Shown: positions 8,071 through 14,419 of the stretch, in pieces
How the letters are laid out: each line of letters starts with the position of its first letter
Position numbering within the stretch: position 1 is the first letter of the stretch
Assembly (NCBI GenBank): GCA_910588255.1
Contig: CAJUOM010000022.1
Coordinates: 1 to 17,195 of the forward strand
Length of the DNA stretch: 17,195 nucleotides
From: an uncultured Alphaproteobacteria bacterium
GTDB lineage: Bacteria > Pseudomonadota > Alphaproteobacteria > RUG11792
Direction of reading: 5' to 3'
The notes under the pieces: model-generated
Seen by the model: the letters and a program-made list of their open reading frames with translations, nothing else
What the model was told of the DNA's origin: nothing
Databases searched by the model: none
Position numbers and translations under genes: made by a program

Positions 8071-8766
8071 ATGACACTAAAAGAAATCTTAAATTGGATA
8101 TTTCCATACAGATGTATCATTTGTGGTTGCGAAATTTTAGAAAATTCTATATTCTGTCTAAAATGTTTTTCAAAACTAACTTTTATAGATTATCCATTCT
8201 GTAATAAATGCGGAAAGATACTTAACTCATCTTATCAAAAAGTTTGTGAAAGTTGTTCGAAATATGAAAGAGAATTTGACTTAGCTAGGGCGTTGTTTGT
8301 GTATGATCAATATTTAATAAATTTAATAGTGAAAATAAAAAAACAAGCGGATATCTATATAGCTAAAAATTGTGCAAACAAATTGTTCAGAAAATATAAT
8401 GAATTATTCTCAAATGCAGATTATATTGTTCCTGTTCCTTCTCATTGGACAAGAATTCTCAAGAGAGGATATAATCCCGCAGATATAATTGCTTTGGAAT
8501 TATCAAAAATTTCAGGAATAAAATACAAAAATTTGTTGAAACGAACAAGAAAAACCAAATATCAAAAAGAAAAGAATTTTAAGGAAAGACTAGAAAATGT
8601 TAAAGATGCATTTAAATGCACAGAAGATATTCAAAATAAAGTTATAATCTTAGTTGACGATGTCTTCACAACAGGGGCAACATTGAATTCTTGCAGTAAA
8701 GCTCTTCGTTTCGCGGGATGTGAAAAGATATATTGCATAACTGTGGCTACAACAAAATCACTTTAA
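8071..8766 (+). CDS. comF: ComF family protein (zinc-ribbon plus phosphoribosyltransferase-like)
   Basis: ComF/GntX family proteins are cytoplasmic and are needed for natural DNA uptake in several bacteria, probably helping to bring single-stranded DNA inside. This 231-residue protein has the family layout. The N-terminal double zinc ribbon has Cys at 15/18, 28/31, 43/46 and 58/61 (CIICG, CLKC, CNKCG, CESC). A phosphoribosyltransferase fold follows, with VPVPSHWTRILKRGYNPADI and the PRPP-binding motif VIILVDDVFTTGATLNS at about 190-206. ATG 8071 is the first start after an in-frame stop (TAA 8065-8067). An AAAGGAG lies upstream (8047-8053), but its 17-base spacing is long. It is divergent from the MshL-type secretin gene, which raises a DNA-uptake link, but no other competence gene is in the window. 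Confidence 0.9.
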   Translation: MTLKEILNWIFPYRCIICGCEILENSIFCLKCFSKLTFIDYPFCNKCGKILNSSYQKVCESCSKYEREFDLARALFVYDQYLINLIVKIKKQADIYIAKNCANKLFRKYNELFSNADYIVPVPSHWTRILKRGYNPADIIALELSKISGIKYKNLLKRTRKTKYQKEKNFKERLENVKDAFKCTEDIQNKVIILVDDVFTTGATLNSCSKALRFAGCEKIYCITVATTKSL

Positions 8767-8897
8767 ACCTTTACACACGATATCCTTTCAGTAAAAACAG
8801 TATAATTAACGAGACTATCCAGAATTTTGCATAATGCCGAGATAAAAAAACTTATACAAAACTCTCAATGATTTTCCCTGTTCATTTGATAACATTT

Positions 8898-9317
8898 TTA
8901 ATATTGCTCTTTATTTTTACTAGTTCTACTAAAAATCTTTAAGTCTTGCATATTTCCTGTAACATTAGAATCAGAACTTGAAGGCTTTACTTGTGGAATA
9001 TTACCCGGAATTTCTGGTTTTGGAGTTCTATAAATCTTAAACCTTGATTGAAGAATCTTTGAATTTTGCGGTATAACAGCTGTATTATCGTGTTTTTCAT
9101 TACTCTCTAAGTTACTTACTTTTTGAGATATGATTTGTAATTGTTGCTCTATGGTAGATACCCTATTAACCAATTCCGCTATCTTTTTATTTTGCTCTGT
9201 CAATATATCACGAAAACTTAATACTGCATTTTTCATTAATTGATCAAGGCCAATATCTATTGCAAATACCCCAGAAATTAAAGTCGGTGCCAATAAAACT
9301 AATTTGAAAAATTTCAT
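8898..9317 (-). CDS. Small secreted coiled-coil protein, unknown function
   Basis: I do not recognise a family. The 139-residue product begins with a clear Sec signal peptide (MKFFKLVLLAPTLISGVFA, cleavage likely before IDIG), so it should be periplasmic or surface-exposed. Residues about 30-73 form a heptad-like coiled coil (KIAELVNRVSTIEQQLQII and on), which suggests an oligomer. The remainder is polar and Pro/Ser/Asn-rich (KPEIPGNIPQVKPSSSDSN) and probably disordered. The coiled coil plus flexible tail recalls the N-terminus of YbgF/CpoB-type periplasmic proteins, without the TPR part. A strong ribosome site (GGGGAAGGAAA) directly precedes ATG, and a separate promoter lies just upstream, so it is its own transcription unit although it follows potH. 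Confidence 0.65.
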   Translation of the reverse strand: MKFFKLVLLAPTLISGVFAIDIGLDQLMKNAVLSFRDILTEQNKKIAELVNRVSTIEQQLQIISQKVSNLESNEKHDNTAVIPQNSKILQSRFKIYRTPKPEIPGNIPQVKPSSSDSNVTGNMQDLKIFSRTSKNKEQY

Positions 9318-9362
9318 TTTCCTTCCCCAAATAAAAAGTATTTAAACCATCTTTCTATCTAC

Positions 9363-9391
9363 ATTCTAACATATGGAAAAGTTATTAACAA
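9363..9391 (-). promoter_or_regulatory. Promoter of the small secreted coiled-coil gene
   Basis: On the minus strand: TTGTTA (9391-9386, 4 of 6), a 17-base spacer ending in TGT, then TAGAAT (9368-9363, 5 of 6), so it also has the extended -10 TG. Predicted transcription start is about 9356, giving a leader of about 39 bases with a strong ribosome site. It sits in the gap after the potH stop. Confidence 0.5.
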
Positions 9392-9396
9392 TAGTT

Positions 9397-10347
9397 TTAA
9401 ATTTTTGCTTTCTTTTGAAGGAAGAAGATAGGCAAGATAATAAAAAACATCATAATAACAGAAAAAGCGCAAGCCATTGGCCAATCTAAATTTGTGAAAA
9501 ATTCAGTCCACAAAACTCTGCCAAATGTTATAACCCTCGATCCACCCAACAATTCCGGGATAATGAACTCTCCAATAGTTGTTGCGAAAACAAGAATAGA
9601 TCCTGAAAAAATACCAGAATAAGTAAGACGAAAAGTAATAGACCAGAAAGCCTTTGTTCTTGAACATCCGAGATCAAATGCAGATTCAATATATGATTGA
9701 TCCACTTTTTCTAAAATCGAATAAACTGGAAATATCATAAAAGGCAAATAACAAAAAACAAGACCTAAACACACCATATAATAATTTCCAATAAATTGTA
9801 TTGGAGCATTTATAACTCCCCATTTCATAAGAGTCGTATTTACTATTCCGTTGATACTTAATAAATTCATCCAACCATACACACGAATAAGAAATGATGT
9901 CCAAAAGGGAAGAGAAACAAGGAGAAGTAATAAGGATTTTGTTTTTCTGCCCGCATTATGAATACCATACGCCATTGGGTATCCTAATAAAAGGCATATA
10001 ATAGTTGTAATAAAGGATAATATTATGGAATTTTTAAATGCCATAATATAATAATGGTTTTCTAGAAAATTTACATAATTTTTAAAATTTATTTTTATCT
10101 CAATTAAATATGAACCCACAGAGTTAAAGAATTTCGTAAATGGAGGCATTGCAAATTGCATTTCAGCAAAACTAATCTTTAAGATAATAATCATTGGAAT
10201 TAGAAAAAATAAAACCATCCAAAGTATAGGGAAAAAAGCCGTTAAAAATTTTCCTTCGTTATCATTATATTTTTGTATAACCTGTGGATCTAAACGTTGT
10301 TTTTTTACCCCAAAAAGAATTCCAGATTGTAATATTTTTATTTTCAT
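9397..10347 (-). CDS. potH: Polyamine (putrescine) ABC transporter permease PotH
   Basis: One of the two inner-membrane channel subunits of the PotFGHI-type putrescine importer. At 316 residues from ATG 10347 it matches E. coli PotH (317). Recognisable stretches are the first membrane helix, then IILKISFAEMQFAMPPF, LPFWTSFLIRVYGWM, and VGEFIIPELLGGSRVITFGRVLWTEFF (quoted in two parts: VGEFIIPELLGG and GRVLWTEFF). The ABC-coupling EAA loop reads ESAFDLGCSRTKAFWSI. I prefer ATG 10347 because its ATG overlaps the potG TGA (ATGA), the classic coupled arrangement. An in-frame upstream ATG at 10380 would add 11 residues inside potG. The partner permease PotI and the binding protein PotF are not adjacent; an unrelated gene follows. 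Confidence 0.93.
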   Translation of the reverse strand: MKIKILQSGILFGVKKQRLDPQVIQKYNDNEGKFLTAFFPILWMVLFFLIPMIIILKISFAEMQFAMPPFTKFFNSVGSYLIEIKINFKNYVNFLENHYYIMAFKNSIILSFITTIICLLLGYPMAYGIHNAGRKTKSLLLLLVSLPFWTSFLIRVYGWMNLLSINGIVNTTLMKWGVINAPIQFIGNYYMVCLGLVFCYLPFMIFPVYSILEKVDQSYIESAFDLGCSRTKAFWSITFRLTYSGIFSGSILVFATTIGEFIIPELLGGSRVITFGRVLWTEFFTNLDWPMACAFSVIMMFFIILPIFFLQKKAKI

Positions 10348-11495
10348 GATGTCAACACCAAACTGTTTTCTGATCTCCAAAATAGAAAAACTTCATCCTC
10401 CCATTGAAAATCTCTTTCAGATATACGTAATAAATTAGGCAAAGTTGCCATAACAATTTTCCCTGACTCTAATTGAACATAATAAATAGAGATATCACCT
10501 AAATAAGCAATTTCTTTTATAATCCCCTGTGTCCAATTTCTAGGATATGTCGGTCTTATTGAGGAAATCATTAATTTTTCAGGTCTGATAGCAAATGTTA
10601 TATTAGAACCTTTTGGAATGACTCCTGTATGAGCGGCATAACACAAACAATCCATAGCAGGTGTTTCTATCAAAACATGGTCCAAATCTTGTTCAACCAC
10701 AACTCCTTCAAATAAATTAACACTCCCTACAAATTCAGCAACATATCTTGAATTAGGGAATTCATAAATATCATGAGGTACACCAACTTGACGTATTTTT
10801 CCATCATGCATAATTGCTATACGAGTTGACATAGTCATCGCCTCTTCTTGATCATGAGTTACTAAAATAAATGTAACTCCAATTTTCTCCTGAATATTTA
10901 CTAATTCAAATTGAGTTTGTTCCCGAAGTTTTTTGTCAAGAGCAGCCATAGGTTCATCAAGAAGAAGTAACTTTGGCCTTTTTACCAAACTTCTAGCTAA
11001 GGCTACTCTTTGCTTTTGGCCACCAGATAATTGATCTGGCTTTCTATCTTCATATCCTGAAAGCTGAAGTAAACTTAAAGCTTCCTTTACCCGATCATTT
11101 ATAGCCGTTTTTCCAAGACCTTCTTGCTTTAAACCAAAAATTATATTTTCAGCAACCGTCATATGAGGAAACAATGCATAAGATTGAAAAACCATGTTAA
11201 CAGGACGTTTATAGGGTGGCCAGTTTGTTACGTCTATACCATCGATTAAAATGCGGCCAGATGTTGGTTTCTCAAATCCAGCCAATATTCTAAGAAGTGT
11301 TGTTTTTCCGCATCCTGATTTTCCCAAAATAGAAAATAACTCGCCTTTATAAATAGAAATAGAAATATTTTTTAAAGGAGTAATATCGTTATAAACCTTT
11401 GTGACTTCTTCTATTTGGATATATGGGTCTGTATTTAAATCTTCCCAAGCTTCGTTATTATTTCTTTTTATTATCGGTTGCGTTGGAAAGATCAT
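10344..11495 (-). CDS. potG: Polyamine ABC transporter ATP-binding protein PotG
   Basis: Cytoplasmic ATPase that drives polyamine import with PotH. The 383 residues match E. coli PotG (377) closely in order and spacing. It has Walker A GKSGCGKTT (58-66), Q-loop MVFQSYALFPHMTVAENI, ABC signature QLSGGQKQRVALARSL, Walker B LLLLDEPMAALDKKL and switch His in LVTHDQEEAMTM. The C-terminal TOBE-like regulatory domain includes ITFAIRPEKLMI and the late block IAYLGDISIYYVQLESGK, typical of PotG rather than PotA. The first about 20 residues are a polar extension. The start ATG 11495 has no strong ribosome site. It is first in a potG-potH pair. PotA and other CUT1-type ATPases are the alternatives, but the neighbour and C-terminal block favour PotG. 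Confidence 0.93.
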   Translation of the reverse strand: MIFPTQPIIKRNNNEAWEDLNTDPYIQIEEVTKVYNDITPLKNISISIYKGELFSILGKSGCGKTTLLRILAGFEKPTSGRILIDGIDVTNWPPYKRPVNMVFQSYALFPHMTVAENIIFGLKQEGLGKTAINDRVKEALSLLQLSGYEDRKPDQLSGGQKQRVALARSLVKRPKLLLLDEPMAALDKKLREQTQFELVNIQEKIGVTFILVTHDQEEAMTMSTRIAIMHDGKIRQVGVPHDIYEFPNSRYVAEFVGSVNLFEGVVVEQDLDHVLIETPAMDCLCYAAHTGVIPKGSNITFAIRPEKLMISSIRPTYPRNWTQGIIKEIAYLGDISIYYVQLESGKIVMATLPNLLRISERDFQWEDEVFLFWRSENSLVLTS

Positions 11496-11524
11496 ATAGA
11501 GCTCAATATAAATTGCATGGACAT

Positions 11525-11553
11525 ATTATAGCCTATATGATTAAAATAAAACA
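11525..11553 (-). promoter_or_regulatory. Candidate promoter of potGH
   Basis: The minus strand shows TATAAT (11530-11525, perfect) with TTGTTT about 18 bases upstream (3 of 6). The predicted leader before ATG 11495 is about 20-25 bases. It faces away from the promoters of the secreted repeat locus. Confidence 0.45.
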
Positions 11554-11586
11554 ACTTATAAATACATAAAGAGCAAAAAGGCAGCT

Positions 11587-11618
11587 ATCCTGATAAGGAC
11601 ACAGGATCTGATCCTTAT
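11587..11618. promoter_or_regulatory. Interleaved inverted repeats in the potG/secreted-locus intergenic region
   Basis: ATCCTG (11587-11592) pairs with CAGGAT (11602-11607). ATAAGGA (11593-11599) pairs with TCCTTAT (11612-11618). The second half also holds the near-palindrome AGGATC-T-GATCCT. The two stems cross, so they would be either alternative hairpins or a pseudoknot in RNA, or overlapping operator half-sites in DNA. It is placed between two divergent promoters. Function is not established. Confidence 0.35.
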
Positions 11619-11632
11619 AAATAAATATAGTT

Positions 11633-11661
11633 TTTAGATAAGCAACTTTATACAGTATAAT
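11633..11661 (+). promoter_or_regulatory. Upstream promoter (P1) of the secreted repeat locus
   Basis: TTTAGA (11633-11638, 4 of 6), a 17-base spacer, TATAAT (11656-11661, perfect). Confidence 0.5.
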
Positions 11662-11665
11662 ATAG

Positions 11666-11696
11666 TTGACAAAATGTTTTTTTGATATTCTATAAA
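11666..11696 (+). promoter_or_regulatory. Downstream promoter (P2) of the secreted repeat locus
   Basis: A perfect TTGACA (11666-11671) and TATAAA (11691-11696, 5 of 6), with a longer than ideal 19-base spacer. It is followed by a ribosome site AGGAG (11720-11724), 7 bases before ATG 11732. Confidence 0.5.
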
Positions 11697-11731
11697 TAGA
11701 AGTTTTGTGTTTTTATTATAGGAGAAAAAGA

Positions 11732-12044
11732 ATGAAAAAAAACTTTGTTAATGTTAAGCCTAATTCCTTTATTTGGAACCTCAATCAGTAATGCTTATTC
11801 AAATTCTGATCTGTGTCGAAATGAATTAAAAGGAATGAGCTTTGGAAAATTTACGACTCTAGATAAAGCAAAACAAGTCGAACTTGTAAAAAAGATGTTA
11901 TCAACTTTTAATGGAATCCCTGAATTTACAGAGATTGTTCAAGATAATGAACCTTTAAAACAGTTGGGAAAAATGACACCTGAAATTTTTGAGGATCTTG
12001 ACTCCTCTAAACAAGATATTACTACGTTTGATCTTCACAGATGA
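11732..12044 (+). CDS. Secreted repeat protein, N-terminal piece, frame disrupted at an A8 run
   Basis: ATG 11732 has an ideal ribosome site (AGGAG, 7 bases away) and tandem promoters, but reading from it gives only 19 codons. The next frame is open to 12044. Removing one A from the A8 run (11735-11742) joins them into MKKTLLMLSLIPLFGTSISNA, a textbook Sec signal peptide, followed by YSNSDLCRNELKGM. So the real product is secreted and needs a one-base change or RNA-polymerase slippage to be made. Without that, initiation at ATG 11745 would leave a signal lacking its basic head. The mature part carries L-x-x-M-x4-F-x2-L and K-x2-L-x-K helical motifs that recur in the next ORF. I recognise no family. 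It is either a recent pseudogene, a slippage-rescued gene or a base-calling error. Confidence 0.6.
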
Positions 12045-12343
12045 GGAAATCGCTATCTGGAAATCTTCCAAAGATGAATATAGGAATGTTTTTAGGTATT
12101 CCTGCGAATAAACTAATTAATGATTCTGAAAAGTATCGTTTAATAAAAAATTTAGTTGGAGATTTCAGATATATTGATGCAATTTCGACTTGGTTCAATA
12201 ACAGACCAGAAATTTCATTGAAAGAAAAACTTGAGTTAACAAAAGCTTTTGTTGGAAAAGATCATGAAATTGATGGATTGGAATTTTTTGAAGAACTATT
12301 TTTTAATGCTAAAGAATCAGAATGGGGTGAAATTTTAAAATGA
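12041..12343 (+). CDS. Repeat protein, middle piece (ATGA overlap with the preceding ORF)
   Basis: A 100-residue ORF with no signal peptide, starting ATG 12041 so that ATGA overlaps the stop of the first piece. No family recognised. It contains LPKMNIGMFLGIPANK, matching the LKGMSFGKFTTLDKAKQ pattern of the first piece, and two K-x2-L-x-K helices (EKYRLIKNLVG, EKLELTKAFVG). The shared motifs imply that it and the first piece were once one secreted helical-repeat protein split by a frameshift near 12030-12041. Translational coupling of two genes is the other reading. It ends TGA TAA at 12341-12346, and the same frame is then open again. Confidence 0.5.
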   Translation: MRKSLSGNLPKMNIGMFLGIPANKLINDSEKYRLIKNLVGDFRYIDAISTWFNNRPEISLKEKLELTKAFVGKDHEIDGLEFFEELFFNAKESEWGEILK

Positions 12344-12346
12344 TAA

Positions 12347-12670
12347 AAAGAGACCGATGGTTTTTATTTTTCTGGAAGTCTGAACGAAAAGATTCGGGAT
12401 TATTATGTCAATAGCTATGGGGTGTATATGTGTCGTAGCAATGATCCTGGATATATACCTGAACCACAACATGATCCTGAAATTGAAAAACGTTTAATTG
12501 AAAGCGGTTGTTGTCGAGAAATTACAGGATTAGATAGCCAAGGTAGAATAGATACTGAGTATATGGAATCACACGATGTAAGAGACTTCTTACCTAATGG
12601 ATATGTTATAAATTTAGCAGAGGACGGTAATAGTGGAAAATACAAAGCTATTATTGAACAGAGACAATAA
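12347..12670 (+). pseudogene. C-terminal piece of the disrupted secreted protein locus
   Basis: Open in the same frame as the preceding ORF, directly after its double stop (TGA TAA). No ATG exists at its head; GTG 12422 or ATG 12428 could start an 80-82-residue product without a clear ribosome site. The stretch before GTG 12422 reads like protein (KETDGFYFSGSLNEKIRDYY), so the present start is probably not the original one. Removing one A from 12345-12349 would instead let ATG 12340, which overlaps the previous stop as ATGA, read straight into it. The product is polar, has Cys residues (CRSND, ESGCCREIT) fitting an extracellular protein, and matches no family I know. Confidence 0.4.
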
Positions 12671-12690
12671 ATTCGAGTTATTTCCCAAAA

Positions 12691-12718
12691 GATAATCCAA
12701 TAAAATTATTGGATTATC
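12691..12718. terminator. Hairpin terminator after the secreted repeat locus
   Basis: A perfect inverted repeat, arms GATAATCCAATA and TATTGGATTATC (12 bp, extendable to 13), with a 4-base loop, 20 bp after the last ORF. It is followed by TTGTCTTC on the plus strand and preceded by CCCAAAA, so a minus-strand transcript also gets a short T-run. The weak T-run lowers certainty. Confidence 0.55.
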
Positions 12719-12972
12719 TTGTCTTCATATAAGCTCCAATGATTTACATCTACTAAAATATATTATAGATTTGAGTGCTAAGGATTTGAATTTTCTAAGA
12801 ACAATTTGTATAAAGAACAAGAGAAACTAATGTATTTTTCAATTAAACTTTGTGAATGAACGCTATTTAGCATCCTTAACTCCAGGATATATTTCTCGAT
12901 TATCTATGTCAAATTTTAAAAAGTCCCATAAAATTTTAGGTATTTTTGATATGAACTATTTTCTAATCTTGG
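12719..12972. other. Gene-free stretch 3' of trkH
   Basis: There is no plausible ORF, tRNA or Shine-Dalgarno-led start here. It holds a small dyad (GCTATTTAGC near 12866) and the first copy of the 36-bp repeat (12911-12946). Otherwise it is AT-rich and may be decayed sequence. Confidence 0.5.
12911..12946. repeat. 36-bp interspersed repeat, copy 1
   Basis: Matches 15643-15678 at 32 of 36 positions without gaps. The shared core includes AAATTTTAAAAA and TCCCATAAA. It lies 26 bp beyond the stop of the minus-strand trkH gene. Confidence 0.5.
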
Positions 12973-14406
12973 TTATTTGAAAAAGTTTCTAATTTGGCTC
13001 AAAACAACAATAGCAGGAACAAATTCAAGTCTTCCGATAATCATATCGCAAAGAAATACTATTTGAGAAACCTTATCAAATTCTGAAATATTAAAATCAT
13101 ATCCTAAATTAAAAAGACAGGAGCAAACAGAACAAACACATTCAGATATTTCTTTACTTGTGGTGAATTCAACAATTCCAACACTGATAATAAATACTAT
13201 AGCTAGCGCAAAAAAGAATGATATTATGGAAATAAGCAAAGATTCATCTATTTTTTTGTTTTGATATTTAGGAATACTAATATCATATGGCTTTAGAATT
13301 TTATTTATTTGATTTTTCAAAACAGACCATAAAATCTGTATCCTGAAAATTTTTATTCCGCTAGTTGTTGATCCTGAACATCCCCCTATAATTGCTAATA
13401 AGATAAATGCAAATTGTGGATGAATATATTTTGATTGGTAATCTAATCCAGATGTAGTTATTGTCGAAATTATTTGAAATATAAATGAAGAAATGTCCTT
13501 CATAGAACTAATTTTATTATTAGCAAGAGCTATGAGTATTGGCATTATAGTTAATATCACACATAATTTTATATATGTCTTTATTTGCGCATTATTCCAA
13601 AATGTTTTTATTCCATATTTGAAGCTTAGTACAATTTCCAAAAATGTAAGTCCCCCAACAAACATAGCGATAGAAATTATGATCTCTATTTTAGGATTTT
13701 GAAACGCCATAATGCCTGAGTTCCTGGTTGAAAACCCTCCAGTGGAAATTGCAGATATTGCATGACAGACAGAGTCAAACAAAGGCATTCCTGATAATTT
13801 TAATAAAATTGAGAATATAAATATGAAAATTGCATATATTCCAATAAAAAATCCAACGACCTGAGACGCTCTCGGAAGTATCTTTTGAGTTTTGTCAGAA
13901 TTCTCAGTAAGGAACAACTGCATACCTCCAATCCTCATTATAGGAAGCATAAATATTCCAATGGCAACAATACCGACACCTCCCACAAAATGTAATATAA
14001 ATCTCCATAAGTTGAGTGCACGAGGTAATACTTCAACATTTTGATAAACTGAGCATCCCGTTGTTGTTATACCTGAAACAGATTCAAAAAGAGCTAAGAT
14101 AAACGGTAGTTTTATCTTAGAATAAGCATAAAAAGGAAATGATGCAACAATAGAAACCACACACCAAATTGAAACAACAAGAAAAAATATTTCTATTTTT
14201 GAAAATGATATTTCCTCTCTGGAATAACAGGAAAAAATCATTAATCCACCAAAAAACACACAAGCAATTATAGCCGAAAGAAATATATTTGCAGAGTTAC
14301 CTTGCCATAAAATTAAATCTAACAAAAGTGGAATAGTCATTGCTGCGGCTAAACAGCAAATAACTATTCCATTTATAAAAATCGTTGATTTAATATTAAA
14401 ATCCAT
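12973..14406 (-). CDS. trkH: TrkH-family potassium uptake membrane protein
   Basis: Channel subunit of the Trk potassium uptake system in the inner membrane. At 477 residues it equals the family length (E. coli TrkH 483). The four pore-loop repeats are visible: SGITTTGCSVY, then AISTGGFSTRNSG, ISTITTSGLDYQ and CSVCSCLFNLGYDF at the C-terminus. Family blocks HFVGGVGIVAIGIFMLPIMRI (quoted as GGVGIVAIGIFMLPIM) and GGCSGSTTSGIKIFRIQ are intact. TrkH needs the cytoplasmic NAD-binding regulator TrkA, which is not in the window. It starts 13 bp after the gap stop on the same strand, so it is probably co-transcribed with gap. No clear ribosome site precedes ATG 14406. Together with the Kef-type gene at the left, the window encodes both K+ entry and probable cation exit routes. 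Confidence 0.94.
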   Translation of the reverse strand: MDFNIKSTIFINGIVICCLAAAMTIPLLLDLILWQGNSANIFLSAIIACVFFGGLMIFSCYSREEISFSKIEIFFLVVSIWCVVSIVASFPFYAYSKIKLPFILALFESVSGITTTGCSVYQNVEVLPRALNLWRFILHFVGGVGIVAIGIFMLPIMRIGGMQLFLTENSDKTQKILPRASQVVGFFIGIYAIFIFIFSILLKLSGMPLFDSVCHAISAISTGGFSTRNSGIMAFQNPKIEIIISIAMFVGGLTFLEIVLSFKYGIKTFWNNAQIKTYIKLCVILTIMPILIALANNKISSMKDISSFIFQIISTITTSGLDYQSKYIHPQFAFILLAIIGGCSGSTTSGIKIFRIQILWSVLKNQINKILKPYDISIPKYQNKKIDESLLISIISFFFALAIVFIISVGIVEFTTSKEISECVCSVCSCLFNLGYDFNISEFDKVSQIVFLCDMIIGRLEFVPAIVVLSQIRNFFK

Positions 14407-14419
14407 CAGATATTAAAAA

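Noticed and set aside
8767..8897. TATAAT at 8801 as a promoter of a small RNA
   Set aside because: No -35 at the right distance and no terminator-like hairpin downstream; a lone hexamer is expected by chance in AT-rich DNA.
12341..12346. TGA TAA as recoding (selenocysteine or readthrough)
   Set aside because: Two stops in tandem, no Cys/Sec-type context and no selenocysteine hairpin seen; decay or a frameshift explains it better.
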